Origin: Acidobacteriota bacterium
GTDB taxonomy: Bacteria; Acidobacteriota; Blastocatellia; Chloracidobacteriales; JADJPF01
NCBI GenBank assembly: GCA_016213785.1
Contig: JACQZQ010000056.1
Location: 112,141 to 176,140, forward strand
Reading direction: 5' to 3'
Length of the DNA stretch: 64,000 nt
The translations under genes and the position numbers were made by a program. Position 1 is the first letter of the stretch, and each line of letters starts with the position of its first letter. A model generated the notes under the pieces. It had not been told where the DNA came from. It saw only the letters and a program-made list of their open reading frames with translations, and did not search any database. Positions 44,462 through 52,636 of this stretch are shown here, one piece after another.

Positions 44462-44875
44462 ATGTTAAAACTTCGTTCTAAATCTATAGTAATAATTTTT
44501 TTCCTAGCGCTTATTCAACTTGCTTGTGCTCAAGGCCCTACTGATGAAGAAACCAAACTTCTTATAACTACAAAGCTAAAACAAGAACTTCCTTCAACTT
44601 GGATAGTAGGAACAAAAGTAGAAGGATTTTTAGGTAACATTGTTTCTAATACAGTAAAATCTGCTAATGTAGAAGTTGAATCTATTGAGATTAAACAAAG
44701 AGGCGATTTTAATGAAACTGAAAAATATTGGCCTATAAAAGCTCAAGTAAAAGGAACTTTCCAAAGACAAGTTGTAGGAAACACTGTGGATAACAAAATT
44801 ACCTTTGATCGTGAAGGAAATTTTCGTTTTTCTAAAGACGATTATGATAATTGGAAAGTAGCTATTGTCGAATAA
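44462..44875 (+). CDS. Small exported protein of unknown function, possible lipoprotein
   Basis: With the ATG at 44462 (AAAGGAAACC upstream) the protein has 137 residues; a TTG at 44423 would add 13. The signal sequence IVIIFFLALIQLACAQG has a Cys that could be lipidated, though Gln in the -3 place makes the lipobox poor. The mature part has ITTKLKQELPSTWIVGTKVE, a strand-rich middle and an ending NFRFSKDDYDNWKVAIVE, with no family I recognise. It lies 57 bp after the kinase gene, same strand, so it may belong to that signalling locus. Confidence 0.65.
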   Translation: MLKLRSKSIVIIFFLALIQLACAQGPTDEETKLLITTKLKQELPSTWIVGTKVEGFLGNIVSNTVKSANVEVESIEIKQRGDFNETEKYWPIKAQVKGTFQRQVVGNTVDNKITFDREGNFRFSKDDYDNWKVAIVE

Positions 44876-44966
44876 TTAAAACTGACTTTCTTAAATTTCT
44901 AAATATTATCAAAAACCTAAAAAGCTTTAAATTTGAATGGCTTAAAAGCTTTAGGACTGTGTAATT

Positions 44967-46109
44967 ATGAAACAAAACACTCAAATAGCCTTGATTGAAA
45001 AAGTCTTAGACTTAGTTGCTAATAACTCTACTGATATGGTGGCAGAGTCTTATAAACAGCCAATAAAAGATTATTTTTCTCTAGAAGCCTTGGAAAAAGA
45101 AAGACACATTTTATTTAGAAATTATCCTTTAATCATTGCACATTCTACACAACTTTCTAATCCAGGAGATTATCTTTGTCATAATGAAACAGGTGTTCCA
45201 ATAGTTTTACTTAGAAATAATGATGGTAAGCTAAAAGCTTTTATTAATGTTTGTCGTCATCGGGGAATGCGATTAGTAAGTGAGCCTAGCGGAAGAGAGA
45301 GAAGAGCTTTTGTTTGTCCATATCACGCTTGGACTTATGACCAAGAAGGAGAATTAATTTATATACCGCAGCAAGAGGGATTTCCAGATCTAGATTGTAA
45401 AGAAATGGGACTTATTAACTTACCCGTAGTTGAAAAATATGGTTTTATTTGGGTAGTACCCACTCCAGGAAAAGACTTAAATATTGATGAATACTTGGGA
45501 AATATTGGCGAAGATTTTGCTTCGTATGGCTTTAACACACATATTTCTTATCACTTAACTTCTAAAAGAAAACCCTTGAATTGGAAAATAGGAGTTGAAA
45601 TATTTTTAGAAGGCTACCATGTTAAACAGACTCATAAAAAAACTATTTTCCCAATATTTTTTGATAATGTAGGGGTTTATAACCAATTTGGTTTACATAT
45701 GAGAAATCTCTTTCCTAAACGGAAAATAGTAGAACTAAAAGGCTTAGACAAAGACTCTTGGAATATTAGACTTTATGCAAATATTTTATATTATGTTTTT
45801 CCAAATACATTAATTTTGGTAGAGCAAAACCATGCAACATTATTTAGTATTTTTCCCTTAGATATTGAAAATTCTATAATTATAGTTAATACACTGCTTC
45901 CTAATAAACCTGAAACAGAAAAAGCAATAAGCCATTGGCAAAAAAATATAGATATTCTTACAAATGCCACAGAAGAAGATTTTTGGATGGGAGAAGCTAT
46001 TCAAAAGGGTTTAAGCTCAGGAGCAAATCAGCATTTTAATTTTGCTCGCTATGAACACAGCCTACATTATTTTCATAAAGCGATAAGCGAAGCTATTAAA
46101 AATATATAG
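44967..46109 (+). CDS. Rieske non-heme iron oxygenase, alpha subunit type
   Basis: A 380-residue ring-hydroxylating-oxygenase-like protein. The Rieske [2Fe-2S] ligands are CRHRGMRL (Cys and His near 96) and CPYHAWTYD (Cys and His near 118). The mononuclear iron site is seen in EIFLEGYHVKQTHKK (His near 216 and 221). Such enzymes hydroxylate or demethylate aromatic or quaternary-ammonium compounds; here no reductase or ferredoxin gene is adjacent, so electrons must come from elsewhere and the substrate is open. Start at ATG with a poor ribosome site. A strong terminator follows. Confidence 0.9.
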   Translation: MKQNTQIALIEKVLDLVANNSTDMVAESYKQPIKDYFSLEALEKERHILFRNYPLIIAHSTQLSNPGDYLCHNETGVPIVLLRNNDGKLKAFINVCRHRGMRLVSEPSGRERRAFVCPYHAWTYDQEGELIYIPQQEGFPDLDCKEMGLINLPVVEKYGFIWVVPTPGKDLNIDEYLGNIGEDFASYGFNTHISYHLTSKRKPLNWKIGVEIFLEGYHVKQTHKKTIFPIFFDNVGVYNQFGLHMRNLFPKRKIVELKGLDKDSWNIRLYANILYYVFPNTLILVEQNHATLFSIFPLDIENSIIIVNTLLPNKPETEKAISHWQKNIDILTNATEEDFWMGEAIQKGLSSGANQHFNFARYEHSLHYFHKAISEAIKNI

Positions 46110-46110
46110 A

Positions 46111-46157
46111 AACTGAAGTCTTATAGAATTAAGTAACTTATAGGACTTCAGTTTTTT
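46111..46157. terminator. Terminator between Rieske and barrel genes
   Basis: AACTGAAGTC (46111-46120) pairs with GACTTCAGTT (46144-46153), with TATA/TATA inside, then TTTT. It can serve both convergent genes. Confidence 0.75.
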
Positions 46158-46174
46158 ATTCCCTAGAGATATTC

Positions 46175-47362
46175 TTAGAAAAATCTACGATAGATATTAA
46201 ATCCTATTACAAGCGCACGTGCAAATTCTTTGCGGTCTGTGATAGTGCCAAATCCAGCATTATACTGGCTTGTAGTCGTGCTTTGAGTGTTAGAAACGGT
46301 TAAAGTAAATACATGTCTATAAGTACGTTTTTGTAGGCCAAATGCAACTGATGATACTGAGCCAGGAGATTTATAGCCTACGCGAGGCACAAATTCCATT
46401 ACAAAACTTCCAGTAGGTCGAAAATTAATTTGCCCACCAAACCCAAAAGATCCTGTAGTATTGGTTTTTCCAGGATTGCTATTAGCAACAGGATTATTAT
46501 TAAAAGAAACTGTTGGAGCAAAAAATACACCACCATAGCGAGAAAAAGATCTTCCTACTGTACCAGAAATATTAGTTGTAAAGTGTTCATTGAAATTATC
46601 TCGTCCTTCTACACTAGCATAGAGAGCAGCACTAATAGGGATAGACTTACCTTGTTGTAGTAGATGCACTCCGCCGCCCATTTCAATGGTACGGAAAGGT
46701 GATGAAGGTGTACGGAAAATTTTTGCATATATACGATCAGTAATCCCATAAGTAAAACCAAAAGCAGAAATAGCAAAACTATCAAACCCAAATAAATCTG
46801 CTGCTGATCTTGCAAAAGGAGATTGTGAAAACCTATGAGTAAAATGAACGCTAAAGGCACCTTTTTCATAACGCTTAGGAGTAGGAAGATTAACTAGTTC
46901 ATATGCATAGTAATCTTCAGGGTTTGTTTCTTCAACAGGCTCTGGTTCGGCTGTTTGAGGACTATCTTTAGTTGCTGCAACTTCTTCGCTACTTTCTTTA
47001 GTTTCAGCTTTAGTTTCAGCTGGATTTAATGATCCTTCTACTATGGCATTACTAGCTGCTGTAGTTTCATTAACTGCCGTAGCACTTTGTGCTAGTGTAT
47101 TAATTTTTACCAACTGTCCATTAACTTCTACAAAAGCCTCATTATTACCTGTAAAAATTATATTTACTCCATTAACTGTTGTACGTTTAGTTACATTAGC
47201 AAGAGAATTATCTTTTTCATTTTTATCATTTTTATCATCTTTTTCATTTTTACTAACAATAGGTTTTTCTGTTGGTTCTTCTGCTAAGACTTGGCTGTGT
47301 GCCATAAGTAAGATTAAGCAAATTAGCGAAAATTTTAGAAATTTATTAAATGATGACGACAT
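46175..47362 (-). CDS. Outer-membrane beta-barrel protein, DUF5777-like
   Basis: A 395-residue exported protein. Signal peptide 1-27; residues 30-150 are low-complexity and rich in Lys, Glu, Thr and Ala (NEKDDKNDKNEKDNSLA). From about 150 on, VNLPTPKRYEKGAFSVHFTH starts a barrel with alternating strands (SAFGFTYGITDRIYAKIFRT, FGFGGQINFRPTGSFVMEFV) and the last residue is Phe, an outer-membrane insertion signal. The layout fits DUF5777-type barrels; ligand unknown. AAGGAGAAAACT precedes ATG. It is divergent from the Cys-rich gene, with three palindromes between. Confidence 0.75.
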   Translation of the reverse strand: MSSSFNKFLKFSLICLILLMAHSQVLAEEPTEKPIVSKNEKDDKNDKNEKDNSLANVTKRTTVNGVNIIFTGNNEAFVEVNGQLVKINTLAQSATAVNETTAASNAIVEGSLNPAETKAETKESSEEVAATKDSPQTAEPEPVEETNPEDYYAYELVNLPTPKRYEKGAFSVHFTHRFSQSPFARSAADLFGFDSFAISAFGFTYGITDRIYAKIFRTPSSPFRTIEMGGGVHLLQQGKSIPISAALYASVEGRDNFNEHFTTNISGTVGRSFSRYGGVFFAPTVSFNNNPVANSNPGKTNTTGSFGFGGQINFRPTGSFVMEFVPRVGYKSPGSVSSVAFGLQKRTYRHVFTLTVSNTQSTTTSQYNAGFGTITDRKEFARALVIGFNIYRRFF

Positions 47363-47535
47363 AGTTTTCTCCTTGTTAGCCTCAGACCTATATATATTGA
47401 AGTTTCTTAACTAGTAAACGTTGAGGGTAAACATTAAGACTCAAAACAATAAGCTAAAGTTTTGTTTCCTTTGTTAATAGTGCCCGCTAAGAAAATACTT
47501 AAATAATAATTTTTTATAATAGCATTAAAAAGTCG

Positions 47536-47591
47536 TGCCAAAAATGGCAGACTTGCCGAAAATGGCATTTCTAGTCGTGCCAAAAATGGCA
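47536..47591. promoter_or_regulatory. Triple palindromic operator-like site
   Basis: Three copies of TGCCA-AAAA-TGGCA type: 47536-47549 (perfect), 47554-47567 (TGCCG in the left arm) and 47578-47591 (perfect). The two perfect copies share longer flanks (AGTCG before, GA after). They lie in the 426-bp divergent gap between the barrel gene and the Cys/Pro-rich gene, where a regulator could control both. The rest of the gap shows nothing else clear. Confidence 0.6.
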
Positions 47592-47788
47592 GAGTAAATC
47601 TTTATTTTTAAGGTATAAAAATTTGATTTGGTTAATACTTTTAGGCTAAACCCTTTGTTTTACAATAAAATAGAAAACTTATTGATTTTCTAAGACTTAT
47701 ATTGGCTTTTGGTATTGTGTTTGCTCCTGTGGTTGGTCAGAAAGAATAAAATCCAAAGCGACTTAAGGTTATTAAAGGAGATAAACCA

Positions 47789-48772
47789 ATGGTATCTATT
47801 AACTCTTCCGCTAGTCTTGCTAATAATTCACTCAATGATAATTTAAATAATTGTGCAACTCCAAACAATGGAAATATAGGGATTTTTGCTGGTAGCAAAG
47901 CTCAATATAGTGATTGTGCGGCTAAAGAAGTAGCAATGCAACAAAATATTTGCTCTACAGAAGCCTATAAACAGCCTTATGACCCAAATTGTAACCCTTA
48001 CAAACCTCAACCAGAACCAAAACCTTATCAAAATGGTAATGCTTGTGAAAGCTATGTATGTAACCCTTATGCTCAAATGATGAAACAAAAAATGCAAGAA
48101 CAATGCAAACCACAAATTTGTAATCCTGAGCCACCACCACAAGTTTGTAACCCACCACAAACTGAAACTTGTAAACCTCAAGAACAAAACATGGATAAAG
48201 CTAAAGAATGCTATACTAAGCCAGTAGAAACACCAGTAGAAAAACCCGTAGACAAGCTTTATAAAGAATTAAATAAAACCTTAAAAGGATTAGAAAAACA
48301 ATTAGATAAACTTATTTCAACTCTTGGAAAAGAAGATAAATTAATCTCTAAACTTGAAAATATTAGTAAAAAACTAGATGACCTAATCTCTAAATTAGGC
48401 GGCTCTAAAACACCTGCTACACCAAGCCCTGCTCCTCCAACAGAGCCTCCTCCTGTTAAAGGTGATCCTGTTAAAGATAATCCTATAAAAGAAAAACTAG
48501 GGGAATTATTTAATCAAATTAAATCTTTAATTAGTGAAATTGAAACCCTGCTGAAAGGTGGTAAACCAGGAGATGTTAAAAAGCCAAACCCAACACCAGC
48601 ACCTGATAAAGATGTAAAAACACCTGAAAGTGATTTTAATCAACAAGCCTTAAAACTTGTTTTAGAAGCCTTAGAACTAGCTATATCTGCTATCAAACAA
48701 TTTGCTAAGCCTGAAGATTTAGTAACTAAACAAAGTTCAAATATGTGGAATAAAATGCAAATAATGGCTTAA
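47789..48772 (+). CDS. Cys- and Pro-rich protein with coiled coil, unknown function
   Basis: A 327-residue protein without signal peptide or membrane helix. Residues 20-145 contain 11 cysteines, often as CNP or CKPQ (DPNCNPYKPQP, SYVCNPYAQMM, EQCKPQICNPEPPPQVCNPP). A Lys-rich helical region (about 155-210, LYKELNKTLKGLEKQLDKL, ENISKKLDDLISKLG) forms a coiled coil, followed by a Pro linker, another helix (KLGELFNQIKSLISEIETLL) and a C-terminal helix. The cysteines could bind metal or make disulfides. I recognise no family. AAAGGAGATAAACC gives a strong start, and a strong terminator follows. Confidence 0.75.
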   Translation: MVSINSSASLANNSLNDNLNNCATPNNGNIGIFAGSKAQYSDCAAKEVAMQQNICSTEAYKQPYDPNCNPYKPQPEPKPYQNGNACESYVCNPYAQMMKQKMQEQCKPQICNPEPPPQVCNPPQTETCKPQEQNMDKAKECYTKPVETPVEKPVDKLYKELNKTLKGLEKQLDKLISTLGKEDKLISKLENISKKLDDLISKLGGSKTPATPSPAPPTEPPPVKGDPVKDNPIKEKLGELFNQIKSLISEIETLLKGGKPGDVKKPNPTPAPDKDVKTPESDFNQQALKLVLEALELAISAIKQFAKPEDLVTKQSSNMWNKMQIMA

Positions 48773-48792
48773 TACTTAGCTATAAATTATAA

Positions 48793-48832
48793 AAAAGCTC
48801 CTTTTGGTTTTTATCAAAAGGAGCTTTTAGTT
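48793..48832 (+). terminator. Strong intrinsic terminator
   Basis: AAAAGCTCCTTTTG (48793-48806) pairs perfectly over 14 bp with CAAAAGGAGCTTTT (48815-48828). It ends the Cys/Pro-rich gene and may also serve the convergent decarboxylase gene. Confidence 0.85.
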
Positions 48833-48871
48833 TTATTAATAATAATTTTAACAAGAAAAAGCCTATAACAA

Positions 48872-50275
48872 TCAAAGCGTGATGCTTTCTCTCGCTTCTA
48901 ATATTGCTTGCCAAATAATTTCAACATCATTTTGGGTTGTTCGCCAATTGCTAAAAGCTGCTCTCATTGCAGGTCTATTTCTATAATTAGTTGGCGTAAG
49001 AAAAGTTTTACCGTTCTGACATAAACAAGTTAAAAAATATGTTATTTGGTCAGATGTTATATTTGTTTGATTAAAAGTAAAGACCACAACATTCATTTTT
49101 ACAGGTGCAAGCAAGGTAAAAAAAGAAGAGTTTGCAATCTTTTCTCCTAAAAATATTGCACAATCACAAGTTCTTTCCACTATTTCTTGATAGCCAATTT
49201 TTCCATAAGCCATTAAAGTAAATAATGCTGGCAAAGCACGAAGGCGACGTGAATTTTCAGGGGTACGATGAAAAGCATCTAAATAATTAGGCTCAGTCAA
49301 ATATGCAGCGGAATTTTGAAAAACCTCAACTTGTAAATCTAAATGTTTAGTTAACTCTATAGCGCTATCATAAGGAACATTTAGCCATTTGTGTGCATCA
49401 ACAGCAATAGAATCAGCTTCCTCCCATCCTGAAAGCAAATGTTTATACTTAGGTGAGCAAGCTGCAAAACCACCAAATGCAGCATCGATATGTAAGTAAA
49501 AAACATATTTTTCTTTAAGTCTACTGATGGCTTTAATATCATCAAAATCTACTGTATTGACTACACCAGCATTGGCAACAACAATACAAGGCTCTTGAAT
49601 TTCTTGTAGCTTTTTTTCTAACGCCGTTACATCTATGGCTTCTCTTTGAGGTAAGGTTGGAATAAGTTGTACACTTTCTCTCCCTATACCTAACATAGAA
49701 AGACATTTATATATAGAGGAATGAGGAGAAGCACTTAATACATATAGCCTCTTTGATAAATTTGTTAAACCAGTTTCAGAAACCTTAACATTATGTTGTT
49801 TACCCCACCATTGGCGTGCAATGGCAAGGCCAACAAAATTGCTCATAGTTGCTCCACTAACAAAGTTACCATTAAAAATTTTAGGCAGACCAAATAAATC
49901 ACGTAACATTTCAAAAGCGCTAAGCTCAATATTAGCAGCCACTTTGCTAGATTTATCACTGGCATTTTGATCATAAACACTTGTTAACCAATCGCCAATA
50001 ATTGCAGCAGGTGTAGTTCCTCCAGTGACAAACCCAAGGTAACGAGGCCCTGCACTACCAGTGATAAAAGCAGAATAATGCTTAGTAAATAATTCAAGAG
50101 TTTGTTTTGCGCCTAAGCCATTTTCAGATAATTCAAAAGTCTCTATGCTAGATAAATTATTATTTGTAGGTCGTTCATTTAGAGTTTTTAAAAACTCAAT
50201 GGCTTCGTTATAAGTAAGTAATAATAATTCTGAAATATTGTTATTGTCGATTAATAGTTTAGAATGTAAATCCAT
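48872..50275 (-). CDS. PLP-dependent group II amino acid decarboxylase
   Basis: A 467-residue fold-type I decarboxylase of the aromatic-amino-acid / glutamate type. The PLP lysine is in SIAVDAHKWLNVPYD (near residue 294), the substrate-binding HIDAAFGGF lies near 264, and FVSGATMSNFVGLAIARQWW near 138 holds the phosphate-binding part. Related enzymes make amines such as tryptamine or tyramine from amino acids; substrate choice is not readable. It is monocistronic, with an AT-rich 281-bp gap before the helicase gene. Confidence 0.88.
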   Translation of the reverse strand: MDLHSKLLIDNNNISELLLLTYNEAIEFLKTLNERPTNNNLSSIETFELSENGLGAKQTLELFTKHYSAFITGSAGPRYLGFVTGGTTPAAIIGDWLTSVYDQNASDKSSKVAANIELSAFEMLRDLFGLPKIFNGNFVSGATMSNFVGLAIARQWWGKQHNVKVSETGLTNLSKRLYVLSASPHSSIYKCLSMLGIGRESVQLIPTLPQREAIDVTALEKKLQEIQEPCIVVANAGVVNTVDFDDIKAISRLKEKYVFYLHIDAAFGGFAACSPKYKHLLSGWEEADSIAVDAHKWLNVPYDSAIELTKHLDLQVEVFQNSAAYLTEPNYLDAFHRTPENSRRLRALPALFTLMAYGKIGYQEIVERTCDCAIFLGEKIANSSFFTLLAPVKMNVVVFTFNQTNITSDQITYFLTCLCQNGKTFLTPTNYRNRPAMRAAFSNWRTTQNDVEIIWQAILEARESITL

Positions 50276-50370
50276 AAATTATAGAACTTTTAATCCTTTT
50301 ATTTTAATCTTGCGATTAGTTTTGCATTTTATAACTAACCCAAGCAACTTAATGTTATCACAAAGGGTGA

Positions 50371-50400
50371 GAAAATATAAGAAAATATAAGAAAATATAA
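50371..50400 (+). repeat. Tandem decamer repeat, three copies
   Basis: Three perfect copies of GAAAATATAA, followed by further purine-rich AAGAAAATA-type sequence to about 50470. It lies upstream of the decarboxylase gene and may give bent DNA because the unit equals one helical turn. Confidence 0.7.
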
Positions 50401-50556
50401 GAATGAAATCAATATAGATTAAGAAAAATTAAATAAGAAATAAGAAAATATAAAAAAGAATTTAGAATAAGAAGAAATAAAACAATAAAGTGATAGAGTG
50501 AAGGAGAGAGGGGAAAATAACTACAGAGATAGCACAAAGTAATAAGCCAGACGGTC

Positions 50557-52446
50557 TTAAAAAGCTAGTTTTTCCTTGCATTGTTTAAGGTCAACAATAA
50601 ATTGGGAGTCTTTGCAATGGGTAATTAAAAGCTCGTTGCGAGCACGCGTTAACCCAACATATACTAACTTCCTTTCTACTTCTATTTCTTCAGTAGAGGA
50701 GGGCAATAAAGATAACCCTACTAGAGCTACAGCAGCAAAGTCCAATCCTTTAGCACTGTGGATGGTTGACACTTTTACTTTAGCTGAAGTTAGCTCAAAA
50801 CTTCGTTTTGAATCTTGGTTGCGAGTTATCCATTCATATTCTATCCCTGCTTCTTCTAATGAATTTAGAATAGCATGTATATACTTTTCATCTTTGGGGT
50901 TAGCTCCTTTTTTTACATACAAAATTAAAACTTCTTGTGGTGGATATTTACCTTTTTCTAGCCAAAGTTTTACTCTAGCAGCTATTTCTGCACATTCTTC
51001 TCTAAAACTTTGACATTCAATTAGTTGTGGTGGTGAACCTGATCTTAGCGTTGCTTGAGGTCTTATTATTTCTAAGAGTTGGCCTTCATCATCTTTTAAG
51101 AGTTCATCTGTAAATTTTATTCCACAATTAAGAAAGCTAGAGGCTAGTTGCGCTATTTCACGAGTGTTGCGGTAGTTAGTCTTTAATATTTTAGTACGCC
51201 CTTTGATTTGAATTCCTATACTCTTAAAGCTAAACCCTTTACGGTAAATATTTTGCGCACTGTCATGGACTATAAACAGGCTATTAGTTTTTGGGTTTAA
51301 GCAACGAACAATTAACTTTAACCATTCAGGATGAAAGTCATGAGCCTCATCTATTAGGATTGCATCATAAAGTGAGGGTTTATAGTTTTCTTTATCAATA
51401 AGCTTGTTTAGCTTTTGGGAAAGGATTTCAGCCCATTCTTCACCACTTGGTTGCTCAACTTTAGCCGTAGTAGCTAGTTGAGCTAAAAAAGGATGATAAT
51501 TGGTTACTTTAATGTTAGTCGAGTGTTTAGGCAAAGCTACCATATCTATCATTTGCTTTAGCATAGTGGTAAGGCTTATGTTGTAGCATAAAACTAAAAT
51601 TTTCCAATCAGGATGAAGTTGAGAGAGTAGCCTAGCCCTACAAATTAAAGTCCAAGTCTTTCCTGACCCTGCAACACCTCTTAACAAACGGTGTCCGTCC
51701 CCTAGATTTTTAGCTAGACGTTCTTGTTCTACATCCATTACTGTAAGTATAGTTTCGCTATCAGGCTTTAGCTGTGATAAAGAATGTAGATTTTCTTTAG
51801 TCTCAAGTAATTTTATAGGAAATTGTTTGCGAGGAAGTCTTATTTCTGGAAAAAGATGATAACGAATTCGGTCTATTTGTTTATCTGATAAGTGAAAATT
51901 AAAATATTGGGGAAAAAGTAGATGTAATTGTTGTTGAAATTTTTCTGTATTTATAGAAGGGCTTAAATGATCCAAAAAAAGTGCTTTATTAATCTCAAAT
52001 AACTCAGGCAAAACAGATTGAAAATCTGCTGATTTAATACGGCTCCAAACAACTGCGTAGCTAAAAGGAAAAGCTAATTTGCCTTTATAACCGTTATTAG
52101 ATTGAACTAGCAACGGATCTGATTGTAATAAATCAACTATTTGAAGTGCATAGTTTCTAGCTTGGTTAAGAGGGTTAGCACAAGTTTTTTCACCTCTAAG
52201 AGTTTCTATAACAACATTGTGAGGATTAATCTCTTTGATTTGAAATAGTTGCCAATCTTTTACTTCTAAAATAAGTAGCCCAAGCTTAGGATCTAAAACA
52301 ATAAAATCTGCAAAACGTTGTTTTATAGGGATATTGAACCAAACATAAACATCATCACTTAATTTATTTTGGAGCAACTTAAATAGGGCTGTTTCTCCTG
52401 CGGTTGCTTCTAAGTTATTAAGCGTTTCAGGAATCATATAAGCCAT
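50557..52446 (-). CDS. NERD-domain superfamily 1 (UvrD-like) helicase
   Basis: Residues 12-125 form a NERD nuclease-related domain (VWFNIPIKQRFADFIVLDPK, LLILEVKDWQLFQI). The helicase core follows: Walker A LLRGVAGSGKTWTLICRARL (near 255), motif II DAILIDEAHDFHPEWL, motif III/IV FIVHDSAQNIYRKG, KTNYRNTREIAQLA, motif V STIHSAKGLDFAAVALVG and motif VI VYVGLTRARNELLI. Such fusions are linked to DNA repair or phage defence, though unproven. I use ATG 52446 with AAAGG upstream; GTG 52464 is possible. It stands alone, with no methylase or other defence gene adjoining. Confidence 0.9.
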   Translation of the reverse strand: MAYMIPETLNNLEATAGETALFKLLQNKLSDDVYVWFNIPIKQRFADFIVLDPKLGLLILEVKDWQLFQIKEINPHNVVIETLRGEKTCANPLNQARNYALQIVDLLQSDPLLVQSNNGYKGKLAFPFSYAVVWSRIKSADFQSVLPELFEINKALFLDHLSPSINTEKFQQQLHLLFPQYFNFHLSDKQIDRIRYHLFPEIRLPRKQFPIKLLETKENLHSLSQLKPDSETILTVMDVEQERLAKNLGDGHRLLRGVAGSGKTWTLICRARLLSQLHPDWKILVLCYNISLTTMLKQMIDMVALPKHSTNIKVTNYHPFLAQLATTAKVEQPSGEEWAEILSQKLNKLIDKENYKPSLYDAILIDEAHDFHPEWLKLIVRCLNPKTNSLFIVHDSAQNIYRKGFSFKSIGIQIKGRTKILKTNYRNTREIAQLASSFLNCGIKFTDELLKDDEGQLLEIIRPQATLRSGSPPQLIECQSFREECAEIAARVKLWLEKGKYPPQEVLILYVKKGANPKDEKYIHAILNSLEEAGIEYEWITRNQDSKRSFELTSAKVKVSTIHSAKGLDFAAVALVGLSLLPSSTEEIEVERKLVYVGLTRARNELLITHCKDSQFIVDLKQCKEKLAF

Positions 52447-52636
52447 TTTCTTAGCCTTTGCCACCTTTGTTGATTTATTTGTTTTGCTAAAGTATCTTAG
52501 TCCCTGAGGCTAAACAAAATAACAAACAAATGCAATAAATCAAATCAAGAAAAAAGGCAAATGATAGAAAAAAATACAATTAGAATAGAAAAAGTTTAAT
52601 TAAGCAAATTTACTATTAGTTTAGGAAGGTATATTT

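Noticed and set aside
47043..47414. 123-codon plus-strand frame
   Set aside because: Antisense to the low-complexity part and signal peptide of the barrel protein; no independent support.
47545..47558. Sigma54-like TGGCA...TTGC promoter
   Set aside because: The GG and GC elements are 7 bases apart and not the required 10; the sequence is explained better by the triple palindrome.
47843..48187. 114-codon minus-strand frame rich in Trp and Phe
   Set aside because: It is the complement of the Cys/Pro repeats of the plus-strand gene, which has a strong ribosome site and terminator.
50576..51013. 145-codon open frame on the plus strand
   Set aside because: It lies fully antisense to the conserved helicase motifs of the NERD-helicase gene, has no ribosome site and no recognisable protein features.
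50557..52446. Multi-gene defence island around the NERD-helicase
   Set aside because: Neighbours are a decarboxylase and a secreted esterase; there is no methylase, toxin, nuclease partner or integrase, so only a solitary helicase can be supported.
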